Assembly (NCBI GenBank): GCA_046349915.1
Contig: JAXMBL010000003.1
Coordinates: forward strand, 1,922,001 to 1,986,000
DNA length: 64,000 nucleotides
Source of the DNA: CAIXSC01 sp046349915
GTDB taxonomy: Bacteria; Planctomycetota; Planctomycetia; Pirellulales; Pirellulaceae
Reading direction: 5' to 3'
Position 1 is the stretch's first letter, and every line of letters starts with the position of its first letter. Shown here piece by piece: positions 7,964-15,432 of the stretch. The notes under the pieces were generated by a model. The model did not search any database. It was given only the letters and a program-made list of their open reading frames with translations, and had not been told where the DNA came from. The position numbers and the translations under genes are program-made.

Positions 7964-9727
7964 TTATCGACGTCGAGTGCCAAAGAGAGGCTGACGCGAA
8001 GCGCCGCTACTGGAAGGGCTCGAGGGCGTGAACCCGCGAATCCGCCCCGCGGGATTGAGTCCCTGTAAGCTGATGGGGTCGATCAATTGATACGATCCCA
8101 GGTTGCCCGCGTCGTCGCGAACCTCGATTCGCAACAGCACCTTCTTCGGGACTTGGCCGGTGATCAGCCACGAGTACTGCCCAGTGTTGGGCAAGCCCGA
8201 TGCGAAAGTGGTCCACGGGCCCGCTGAATTCTCCGCGTAGAGCAGAGTAACGGGGCGCGGGCCTAGTCGCATGTCGTCCGCCTCCCACCGAATGTCCAGT
8301 TTACCAGCGTCTTCGCCCTCGCCAAAACTGACGCTCGACAACTGAGTGCGCGGCGGAGTGCAGTCGACGCCGATCCAGAGATCCGCCAAGTCCCCCGCAC
8401 GCGGCGCGGAACTCGCCAAACCGCTCTTGCTCACGACCACGACTCGAAAGCCAAAGACTCCTTCGTCATCCACCGAGACGTCGAAGGGGCTTTGTTTGTC
8501 GGCGTCCGTCGCCGTCTTGGTCCAACTGGCCCCACGATCGCGAGTCATCCAGAGTTCAACGTCCGAGACTCCACCGGGACCTGCCGACTCGATGTCATAC
8601 TCGAGCGCGAATTTCTTCGAGTTGGTCATGCGGGGACGTTCGCCGCCCGGCAAGTCGCCGCCCAAAGGCGTTGTGACGGGCGGCGGCGTCGGACGAGCCG
8701 AGACAAAGCCCTCCGTGACGCCGCCGGTCGAACCCACCGTGGCTGGAGCGGCGCCCGTGCCGCTGTTGTTTGTCGGCGCGTTTCCTGTTCCAGCAGATGC
8801 ACTGGTCGGGTCGCTTGTCGAACCCGCGGACATCGTTGTCGCCGAGGGAGGAACGAAGGGAGGCGGTCCGCCGACGGGGACGCCAGAACTATGAGTCACC
8901 ATCTGTCCCGGACCGGTTGCGCCAGGCGGGACGAAGGGAGGAATCGCAGGATTACGTCCCCGAGCAGTTGGGGTGACGTAGAGCCGCTTGCCAGCGACCG
9001 CCCGATTACCGGCTGCATCCTTCACTTCGGCATTGACCTGAGCCAGCCGCGAGTTGCCTTGAGGCCAGAAGGTGACCTGACCTTGGTAGGTTCCTGGGAC
9101 CGGTCCTGGGACTAACGTGGGCACGGTTACGGGCTGCGGCGTCCCGGAGATCGCAGGCAAATAGAACAGTTGGAATGACTGCGGATTCACTCGCTCGTCC
9201 GCCACATCCCAACGCACTTGGATATCGCCTGCGGGACCGACCGTCGCCGTCAAATTGAGTCGCGGCAATGTCGTGTCGATTTGTACCACCAGTTGTGGCT
9301 GAGGCTGGCCGGCCGGGCGAGCTTGACCTAACCGATCGATCGTCCGTGACGCAAACCAATACTCGCCGTCTCGCGAAGCCCGAAAGCGAAATCCCTTCTC
9401 GGCCGCGGACTGTCGAGCATAGATGTGCCAAGTCGCTCCGCGGTCGTTCGAGACCAACAGTTGCACTTCCGCAATGTCGGTCGCCGTCGACTCCACCGAA
9501 AAGGGAATCGTGAAGGACATGTCGCGAGTGAAGACGGGCGTCGGTTTTCCCGCGGTCGCTGGCTCTGGGACGGGCTTGTTCGCGTTAGGATCGCCTGCGG
9601 CGTTTCCTGGAGTGGCGCCAGTTTGAGCGGTTGTGTTCGAGGCAAGCGGGAACAATACGGCAGTCAGGGCGAGCGCAAGCAAGCTCGCCCAGTGGCCGTG
9701 AGTTCTCCAGCCCTCCCGAATTGACAT
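7964..9727 (-). CDS. Exported protein with duplicated beta-sandwich modules
   Basis: 587 residues from the ATG at 9727, chosen because GAGGG lies 6 bases upstream and a signal peptide follows (hydrophobic LLALALTAVLFPLAS). The mature protein contains two copies of a module of about 200 residues. Each has a VQLLVSNDRGATWHIY- or VELWMTRDRGASWTKT-type strand pair, then DGEYWFASRTIDRLG or EGVFGFRVVVVSKSG, then a D(T/C)TxPR...IRWxADD segment. The copies are separated by a Pro/Gly/Thr/Ser linker of about 100 residues. The modules look Ig/Fn3-like. Function unknown; this is a common planctomycete exported architecture. Confidence 0.85.
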   Translation of the reverse strand: MSIREGWRTHGHWASLLALALTAVLFPLASNTTAQTGATPGNAAGDPNANKPVPEPATAGKPTPVFTRDMSFTIPFSVESTATDIAEVQLLVSNDRGATWHIYARQSAAEKGFRFRASRDGEYWFASRTIDRLGQARPAGQPQPQLVVQIDTTLPRLNLTATVGPAGDIQVRWDVADERVNPQSFQLFYLPAISGTPQPVTVPTLVPGPVPGTYQGQVTFWPQGNSRLAQVNAEVKDAAGNRAVAGKRLYVTPTARGRNPAIPPFVPPGATGPGQMVTHSSGVPVGGPPPFVPPSATTMSAGSTSDPTSASAGTGNAPTNNSGTGAAPATVGSTGGVTEGFVSARPTPPPVTTPLGGDLPGGERPRMTNSKKFALEYDIESAGPGGVSDVELWMTRDRGASWTKTATDADKQSPFDVSVDDEGVFGFRVVVVSKSGLASSAPRAGDLADLWIGVDCTPPRTQLSSVSFGEGEDAGKLDIRWEADDMRLGPRPVTLLYAENSAGPWTTFASGLPNTGQYSWLITGQVPKKVLLRIEVRDDAGNLGSYQLIDPISLQGLNPAGRIRGFTPSSPSSSGASRQPLFGTRRR

Positions 9728-9977
9728 GCTTGGCCCTCGATGGTCGCGCATTTCTCATAATGGTGGGTATCCCCGCACGATGACTCCTGCGTCGCACTAA
9801 GGACCCGTAGGATCGGTATCGTCGCGAGGTGAACTGATTCTTGAGCTGCGTCACCGTTCAACTTTGCGCAATCGCTAGAAGCTAGTACGATGAGCCGACG
9901 GTAGGAGTACGGTCACCCCTTCAGCACGTCGGCGTGCGCGTCGCCGCAAGTGCTGGAATGGTTAAGGAGTATCGAGG

Positions 9978-11258
9978 ATGCGAGCTAACGCCCCGGCAGG
10001 TCGTGCACAAGGGAAACTCACGCTCTCAGGTCTGCTCGCCGCCGGGCTGATTGCCTGTTCGCTCCCGCTGCTGACGCCGCTGGGTGCTTTCGCCCAATCC
10101 ACAACTCAATTTGATCAGTTGCGAAATCGTTTGATCGAAGAGGTGCTTGTGCCGGGAGGAATCGACAATCCTCGCGTGCTCAAGGCGGCTCGAGATACGC
10201 AGCGACACGAGTTTGTCTCGCCTCAGCACCGACGTAACGCTTACTACGATATGGCGTTGCCGATCGGAGAGCACCAAACGATCTCGTCCCCCTTCATCGT
10301 CGCCTTCATGACTCAATCGCTTGACCCGCAGCCAACGGACAAAGTGCTTGAGATTGGCACTGGCAGCGGATACCAGGCCGCGATTCTGAGCCCGTTGGTC
10401 AAGGAAGTCTATTCCATCGAGATTGTCGAGCCGCTCGGCCTCCAGGCCAAGCAACTCCTCAAGCGACTCAAGTACGAAAACGTTCAGGTGAAAGTGGGTG
10501 ATGGCTTTCAGGGATGGCCCGAACATGCTCCGTTTGACAAGATCATCGTCACCTGTTCGCCCGAGAAGGTCCCACAGCCCTTGGTGGACCAATTGGCCGA
10601 AGGTGGGCTAATGGTGATTCCCGTCGGCGAACGTTATCAGCAAATCCTCTATCTGTACCGTAAGAAGAACGGAAAACTGGAAGCTCAGCCTTTGCGCCCA
10701 ACGCTTTTCGTGCCCATGACCGGCAAGGCCGAGGCGGGGCGAGAAGTATTGCCCGATCCCAAGAACCCGAAGGCAATCAACGGTAACTTCGAGACGCCCG
10801 CACCCACCGACAAATATGTGGCGGGTTGGTATTACGAACAGCAAGCCGTGGTGGTCGAGGACCAAACCGCGCCGGAAGGACGACATTTTGTCCGTTTCCG
10901 CAATGCTCAGGACGGACGCTCCGCCCACATTTTGCAAGGGTTCGGGATCGATGGTCGCCACGTGAAGGAAATCCGCCTCTCGGCTTGGATCAAGCTGGTC
11001 GATGTGACGCCCGGGCCCGAACGCGACGATTCGCCCAATGTGGCTATCACCTTTTACGACCAGAACCGCAAGGATCTCGGCTTGGTCTGGATCGGCAACT
11101 TCAAGGGGACCAAGGACTGGCAGCATGTGGTGCGGACATTTCGAGTTCCCCTGGCGACTCGTGAAGGGATCCTCCGAGTGGGGCTGTTTGGCGCGACCGG
11201 CGAGGCCTGCTTCGACGACGTGAAGATCGAAGCCGTCGGAACCACGAAAGAAGAATGA
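9978..11258 (+). CDS. Signal-peptide-bearing protein-L-isoaspartate O-methyltransferase
   Basis: PCMT-type methyltransferase, which methylates L-isoaspartyl residues with SAM to start repair of damaged proteins. The AAGGAG ribosome site 8 bases upstream fixes the start. Residues 1-39 form a good signal peptide (hydrophobic LLAAGLIACSLPLL, AFA-Q cleavage). Then come the PCMT signatures HEFV, AYYDMALPIGEHQTISSP, motif I VLEIGTGSGYQ (about 123-133) and the post-III motif ALVEGGLMVIPVG-like LAEGGLMVIPVG. About 170 extra residues at the C-terminus form a predicted beta-sandwich resembling a carbohydrate-binding module. Export of a SAM-dependent enzyme is odd; see findings. Confidence 0.88.
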   Translation: MRANAPAGRAQGKLTLSGLLAAGLIACSLPLLTPLGAFAQSTTQFDQLRNRLIEEVLVPGGIDNPRVLKAARDTQRHEFVSPQHRRNAYYDMALPIGEHQTISSPFIVAFMTQSLDPQPTDKVLEIGTGSGYQAAILSPLVKEVYSIEIVEPLGLQAKQLLKRLKYENVQVKVGDGFQGWPEHAPFDKIIVTCSPEKVPQPLVDQLAEGGLMVIPVGERYQQILYLYRKKNGKLEAQPLRPTLFVPMTGKAEAGREVLPDPKNPKAINGNFETPAPTDKYVAGWYYEQQAVVVEDQTAPEGRHFVRFRNAQDGRSAHILQGFGIDGRHVKEIRLSAWIKLVDVTPGPERDDSPNVAITFYDQNRKDLGLVWIGNFKGTKDWQHVVRTFRVPLATREGILRVGLFGATGEACFDDVKIEAVGTTKEE

Positions 11259-11861
11259 ATAGCGCAGTCGATGCCAGGTAACGAGCGTTTGATCTGCGCA
11301 GCGAGTGAGAAAACTCTGTCGTGGTGTCTGTTGGGCAGCTGGATTAATGGCCGAAACTTGCAACCGCGGCTAACTCAAGAGTGGTTACTTCGAGAGTGGT
11401 TTCACCACGAATCGCACGAATCGCACGAATGAGGGGTCCGAGCGACGTCGAGTCGGTCGGCTGGTAGTTGCTTCGTCCAGCTGCCTGAAGGGGGCGCGCC
11501 GAGCCAGTACGATGACGCCCAACGGGTTCCCTCCATCTTCTTTATCAGTGTTATCCGCGTGCGATCCGTGGTTGATCGCCTTCAGTATCTGGCGACCGAG
11601 AGCTCATTGAACCTGACGCTTTCTGTCTAGATTTCCTGTCTTGTCTATACTTCCCTGGCAATCGGTATTACCGTAATTAAGCCCGCAAAGTGTGCCGAAT
11701 TACCTACTAAAACAACACAGATAACCCACTTTGTCGAAACTTCGCAGGCGGAAAATTCTCCCTAAACTCCTTGAATTGCTCAACTGTCTAGCTATGTTCA
11801 AGAGAGTATGAATTTGCGAGGGGCTCCTCGCACCAATTACCATTTAGGGGGATGTGTGGGC
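11259..11861. other. Gene-free region with dispersed repeats
   Basis: 603 bases. It holds a CACGAATCGCACGAAT-type tract (11401-11431), a GATGACGCCCAACGG block (11511-11525) that recurs at 28886-28900, and a degenerate ATCCGTGG tract (11540-11582). The last 200 bases are AT-richer and carry a plausible promoter for the next gene (TTGAAT ... TATGTT, near 11774-11801). No coding region is supported. Confidence 0.55.
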
Positions 11862-12929
11862 ATGGCGCGTACTTGGATCAATCGGAAGACGCTTGGGACG
11901 GCGCTGGCGCTCGCCGTGATGGCCGGTATGGCTTCGCCGGCTCACGCGGGCTGGGGACACGGATCGAGCGGCGGCTCGTCGGGCAGCTGGGGTTCCAGCG
12001 GCGGCAGCTGGGGCTCGAGCGGCGGTTCCAGCGGTGGTTCGTGGGGCTCGAGTGGCGGTTCCAGCGGCCATTCCAGCGGTGGCTCGTGGGGCAGCAGCGG
12101 CGGCAGCTCGGGACATCGTCCCTTGTTCCCGCGGCTCCATAACCTGTTCCATCATCGTCACCACAGCTCGGGCGGCAGCTGGGGCTCAAGCGGCGGTTCC
12201 AGCGGTCACTCCAGCGGTGGCTCGTGGGGCAGCAGCGGTGGCTCGAGCGGCGGTTCCAGCGGTGGCTCGAGCGGCGGATCTTGGGGCAGCAGCGGCGGCT
12301 CGTACTACACGGTGCCCGCTCAACCCGTGCCCGAAGTTCGCCAACTGCCGGAAGGACCGGTTCAAGACGCCGTCCCTCAGGGCGAATTGCCGCAACCTGG
12401 CGACAACACCTCGATTCGATCTGGCAAGGCTCTGCTGACCGTCAGCGTGCCGAGCGACGCCAAGGTGTTCGTCAATGGCGTGGCGACCTCGAGCAAGGGT
12501 GATCAGCGAACCTACGTGTCGCGCGGTTTGGCGACTGGGTTCAAGTACACCTACGAAGTGCGCGTCGAAGCCACTCGCGACGGCAAGACCGTGGCGGAAA
12601 CCAAGACCGTCCAACTGCGAGCTGGCGAGAACGCCGATCTGGCCTTCGATATGCCGAAGGGCACGCCGGAGACCTCGCTGACCGTGCACGTTCCCGAGAA
12701 CGCTAAGGTGTTCCTGGGCGGCAATGAGACCTCGGCGACCGGAACGGTTCGCACGTTCTCGACGACTGGCTTGACTGAAGGTCAAGAATGGTCGAACTAC
12801 AAGATCCGCGTGGAGATGGAACGTGACGGCGAGAAGGTCGTCCGTGAAGAAACGGTCTCCTTGAAGGCGGGTGACAATCGTGTGGTGCGATTCGATGTGG
12901 CCAGTGAGAAGATCGCTGACGCTCGCTAG
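11862..12929 (+). CDS. TIGR03000-type exported protein with Ser/Gly/Trp repeats
   Basis: 355 residues from the ATG at 11862, which follows a GGGGG site and starts a clear signal peptide (TALALAVMAGMASPAHA-G). Residues 30-155 are low-complexity GGSWGSSGGSSG-like repeats interrupted by an HRPLFPRLHNLFHHRHH block. The C-terminal part holds two copies of the planctomycete-specific TIGR03000 module: LTVSVPSDAKVFVNG...YEVRVEATRDGKTV...VQLRAGENADLAFD and LTVHVPENAKVFLGG...IRVEMERDGEKV...VSLKAGDNRVVRFD. Probably a cell-envelope or surface protein; function unknown. A strong terminator follows at 13001. Confidence 0.9.
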   Translation: MARTWINRKTLGTALALAVMAGMASPAHAGWGHGSSGGSSGSWGSSGGSWGSSGGSSGGSWGSSGGSSGHSSGGSWGSSGGSSGHRPLFPRLHNLFHHRHHSSGGSWGSSGGSSGHSSGGSWGSSGGSSGGSSGGSSGGSWGSSGGSYYTVPAQPVPEVRQLPEGPVQDAVPQGELPQPGDNTSIRSGKALLTVSVPSDAKVFVNGVATSSKGDQRTYVSRGLATGFKYTYEVRVEATRDGKTVAETKTVQLRAGENADLAFDMPKGTPETSLTVHVPENAKVFLGGNETSATGTVRTFSTTGLTEGQEWSNYKIRVEMERDGEKVVREETVSLKAGDNRVVRFDVASEKIADAR

Positions 12930-13000
12930 GATCGCAGGTTGGCAAACGGGTACTTTCCGCTTGCCGATCGAATAGGTTGAAAGACTAAGTTGAATCTTGA

Positions 13001-13042
13001 CAGGCCCGCAGCGGCGCTCAGCCGCGGCGGGCCTGTTTTTTT
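13001..13042 (+). terminator. Intrinsic terminator after the TIGR03000 gene
   Basis: CAGGCCCGC (13001-13009) pairs with GCGGGCCTG (13026-13034) with an inner GCGGC/GCCGC stem, followed by seven T residues. Confidence 0.9.
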
Positions 13043-13208
13043 GCGCTGACTGATCTCGCCTTGAGACCGGCCGGCGGCTCAAAGGGGGAACACTCATCTT
13101 CGCTGATCCTCACTCATTGGGTCAGACCGCTCCTGACGGATGCGCCAGTCCTACCGGCCGCGTCAAAGATCATCGCGCCGCTGCTTGCGGTCAGCCGATA
13201 CCACGCGT

Positions 13209-13970
13209 ATGGTCCAGCGCGAGAAGTCGGCCTCGCCACCCGTCAAGGAACTCGCTAAAGGGTGGCGGCGAGCCTTAAGCCTGTTAATCCTCCTCCATGT
13301 GACGGCCGTATTTATCGCGCCGTTCACGTTCGCGAGCGCTCCGCGACCAGGGGCGTCCGTCCCTTCGCCAGTCGCCGCGTCGCTGATGAGTTGGCTCCAT
13401 CCGTACGTCGAGGCGATGTTCCTGGACCATGGTTACGCGTTCTTCGCCCCCGATCCCGGCCCGAGCCATCTGTTTCGAGTGCAATTGAATTACGCCGACG
13501 GCAAGCCTTCCGAGGAGCTGGTCTTTCCCGATCTCAAGCGTCATCGGCCGCGACTGCTGTACCATCGCCACTTCATGTTGAGTGAGCGGTTGATTGTCGG
13601 TTACGTGCCGTCGACAGCTCCCCCAGGAGCGTCCGAGGATATCGAAGCGCTGATGGAATGGCGACGTACTCGCGAAAGATACGAGACTTACTATCACACA
13701 TTACGCGAATCGTATCTGGCTCATCTAAAGCACCAATACGGCGCTGAATCGGCGAACTTGGTGCGAGTGGAGCATGGCTTGCTCTTGCCCGACCTCGTGT
13801 CTCGCGACCGACGGAGAATTGACGAGAGGGAGGGGTACATCGACCATCCCGACGATGTGCCCGCGGAAAGCGTCGCGCCCCAGAACGGGACGCCAGAATC
13901 AAGCGTTCCCGTGCGGCGAGGGTTGATGAATTCGAATCGTGAACGCATCGGGCCGGGAGGTGCGCCATGA
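13209..13970 (+). CDS. Membrane-anchored protein paired with HTTM protein
   Basis: 253 residues from the ATG at 13209. One N-terminal membrane segment (ALSLLILLHVTAVFIAPFTFA) is followed by MSWLHPYVEAMFLDHGYAFFAPDPGPSHLFRVQL and a soluble domain with FPDLKRHRPRLLYHRHFMLSERL. I recognise this as the small protein that often precedes HTTM genes in planctomycetes; no biochemical function is known to me. Its stop overlaps the next start (ATGA-type overlap at 13967-13970), so the two are translationally coupled. It is the first gene of a four-gene operon. Confidence 0.85.
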   Translation: MVQREKSASPPVKELAKGWRRALSLLILLHVTAVFIAPFTFASAPRPGASVPSPVAASLMSWLHPYVEAMFLDHGYAFFAPDPGPSHLFRVQLNYADGKPSEELVFPDLKRHRPRLLYHRHFMLSERLIVGYVPSTAPPGASEDIEALMEWRRTRERYETYYHTLRESYLAHLKHQYGAESANLVRVEHGLLLPDLVSRDRRRIDEREGYIDHPDDVPAESVAPQNGTPESSVPVRRGLMNSNRERIGPGGAP

Positions 13971-14941
13971 TGCGAGCGGTGACGGCCGTTCGGCAGTGGT
14001 TGGACGAACTGGCTCAGGCATGGAACGAATTCTGGTTCGCGCCCGCGGCGCCCCACACACTGGCAATGATTCGTGTGCTGGCCGGCTCGATGCTGTTCTA
14101 CACGCACTTGGTTTGGGGGATCGATCTCGTCGCATTCCTGGGACCTCATCCCTGGTTGACTCGCGAGGCCGTCTCGCAGATTGCCGGGAGCGATTACGCG
14201 TGGAGTTACCTGTGGCACATTGAGTCGCCCGCTCTGCTTTACATCGCGCATGCCGCCGCGTTGATCGTTTTCTTGCTGTTGGTCGTTGGCTATCGCACTC
14301 GCATCGTCTCCGTCTTGGCTTGGATCATCACATTGGCGTACTGCCATCGCCTCCAAGGCGCCTTGTATGGGCTGGACCAGGTGAATGCCATGTTGGCGAT
14401 GTACCTGATGGTGGGGCCCGCGGGGGATGCGTATTCGGTCGACGTTTGGCTGCGACGACGCTCGCTTGGACAGCCGAACATGACTCCCGAGCCGCGGATC
14501 GCCACGAACATTGCGATCCGGCTGATGCAGGTCCATCTGAGCATCGTCTACCTTTTTGGCGGCATCAGCAAACTGAAAGGGAATCTCTGGTGGGACGGAA
14601 GCGCCGTTTGGTTTGCTTTCGCCAACTACGAGTACCAATCGGTCGACATGACCTGGATCGCCGCCTATCCCTGGGTCATTGCTTCCCTCACGCACGCGAC
14701 CATCTTCTGGGAGACATTTTATCCCGTCCTGGTCTGGCCCCGCCTGACTCGGCCGATCATGATCTTCATGGCCGTGTGCGTGCATGGAGGGATTGCTTTG
14801 TGCCTGGGCATGCCAACCTTTGGGTTGGCCATGATCATCGCCAACATGGCATTCCTCCCGCCGACCTTGGTCGAGTCGATCGTGTCGAGTGTGCGAGCAT
14901 GGGTCGCGCCGACGAGGGGCCGCGTCAGTTCGGCGGCCTGA
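13967..14941 (+). CDS. HTTM-domain membrane protein (gamma-carboxylase-like)
   Basis: 324-residue polytopic membrane protein of the HTTM group, related to the membrane part of vitamin-K-dependent gamma-glutamyl carboxylase. Several transmembrane segments are visible (MIRVLAGSMLFYTHLVWGI; LYIAHAAALIVFLLLVVGY; SVLAWIITLAYCHRL; IVYLFGGISKLKG; IMIFMAVCVHGGIALCLGM). The family motifs LYGLDQVNAML, QVHLSIVYLFGGISKLKG and W.DG.A.W are present. A GGGAGG ribosome site precedes the start. Catalytic carboxylation is not demonstrated for bacterial HTTM proteins, so the name is structural only. Confidence 0.88.
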   Translation: MMRAVTAVRQWLDELAQAWNEFWFAPAAPHTLAMIRVLAGSMLFYTHLVWGIDLVAFLGPHPWLTREAVSQIAGSDYAWSYLWHIESPALLYIAHAAALIVFLLLVVGYRTRIVSVLAWIITLAYCHRLQGALYGLDQVNAMLAMYLMVGPAGDAYSVDVWLRRRSLGQPNMTPEPRIATNIAIRLMQVHLSIVYLFGGISKLKGNLWWDGSAVWFAFANYEYQSVDMTWIAAYPWVIASLTHATIFWETFYPVLVWPRLTRPIMIFMAVCVHGGIALCLGMPTFGLAMIIANMAFLPPTLVESIVSSVRAWVAPTRGRVSSAA

Positions 14942-14979
14942 GCTCGCCTGCCCGACTCCCAGCCTTGGAGAGTTCGGAA

Positions 14980-15426
14980 ATGAACAAGGCGTTTTTGCGC
15001 GAGCCTGATTCCACGGACGAGTTTTGTCCCCGCTGCGGGGCGGCGGGAATCGTGGTCCAGCGATCGGTCGTGCTCGCTCAACTCCGCGATCCTGCCTCGC
15101 TCATGATCGCCGAGGTCGCCAATTTTTGTCCGACGCCGACATGCGAGGTGGCCTACTTCGACATGTTTGAACGTACCGTGGGGTTAGCAGCGCTCAAACA
15201 AAGCGTCTATCCCAAAGACCTGAATGCGCCGATCTGCGTCTGTTTCGGCCTGACGATCGACGACATCGATCAAGATATCTCCCAAGGAGTGGTCACTCGC
15301 ACGAAAGCGTGTCTGCTGCGAGCACAATCTCCCGAGGCCCGCTGTGCGGAGCTATCTCCCACGGGGCGATCCTGCGTCGCCGATGTCCAACGCTATTTCC
15401 TGCAACGCAAAAACTCACGAAGCTGA
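14980..15426 (+). CDS. CopZ N-terminal-domain-like Zn / [2Fe-2S] protein
   Basis: 148 residues from the ATG at 14980 (GGAG about 10 bases upstream). The cysteine pattern matches the N-terminal domain of the Archaeoglobus CopZ copper chaperone: a Zn site C16-x2-C19 with C50-x4-C55, and a BFD-like [2Fe-2S] site with C86-x-C88 (ICVCFGLTIDDI) and C122/C132 (ARCAELSPTGRSC). Cys111 is extra. The copper-binding HMA domain of true CopZ is absent. It may act in electron transfer or metal delivery. It is third in the operon, 38 bases after HTTM and 6 bases before the helicase. Confidence 0.82.
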   Translation: MNKAFLREPDSTDEFCPRCGAAGIVVQRSVVLAQLRDPASLMIAEVANFCPTPTCEVAYFDMFERTVGLAALKQSVYPKDLNAPICVCFGLTIDDIDQDISQGVVTRTKACLLRAQSPEARCAELSPTGRSCVADVQRYFLQRKNSRS

Positions 15427-15432
15427 TCGCCC

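Noticed and set aside
13721..14785. Minus-strand frame opposite the HTTM gene
   Set aside because: Antisense shadow; composition unlike a globular protein and overlaps two well-supported genes.
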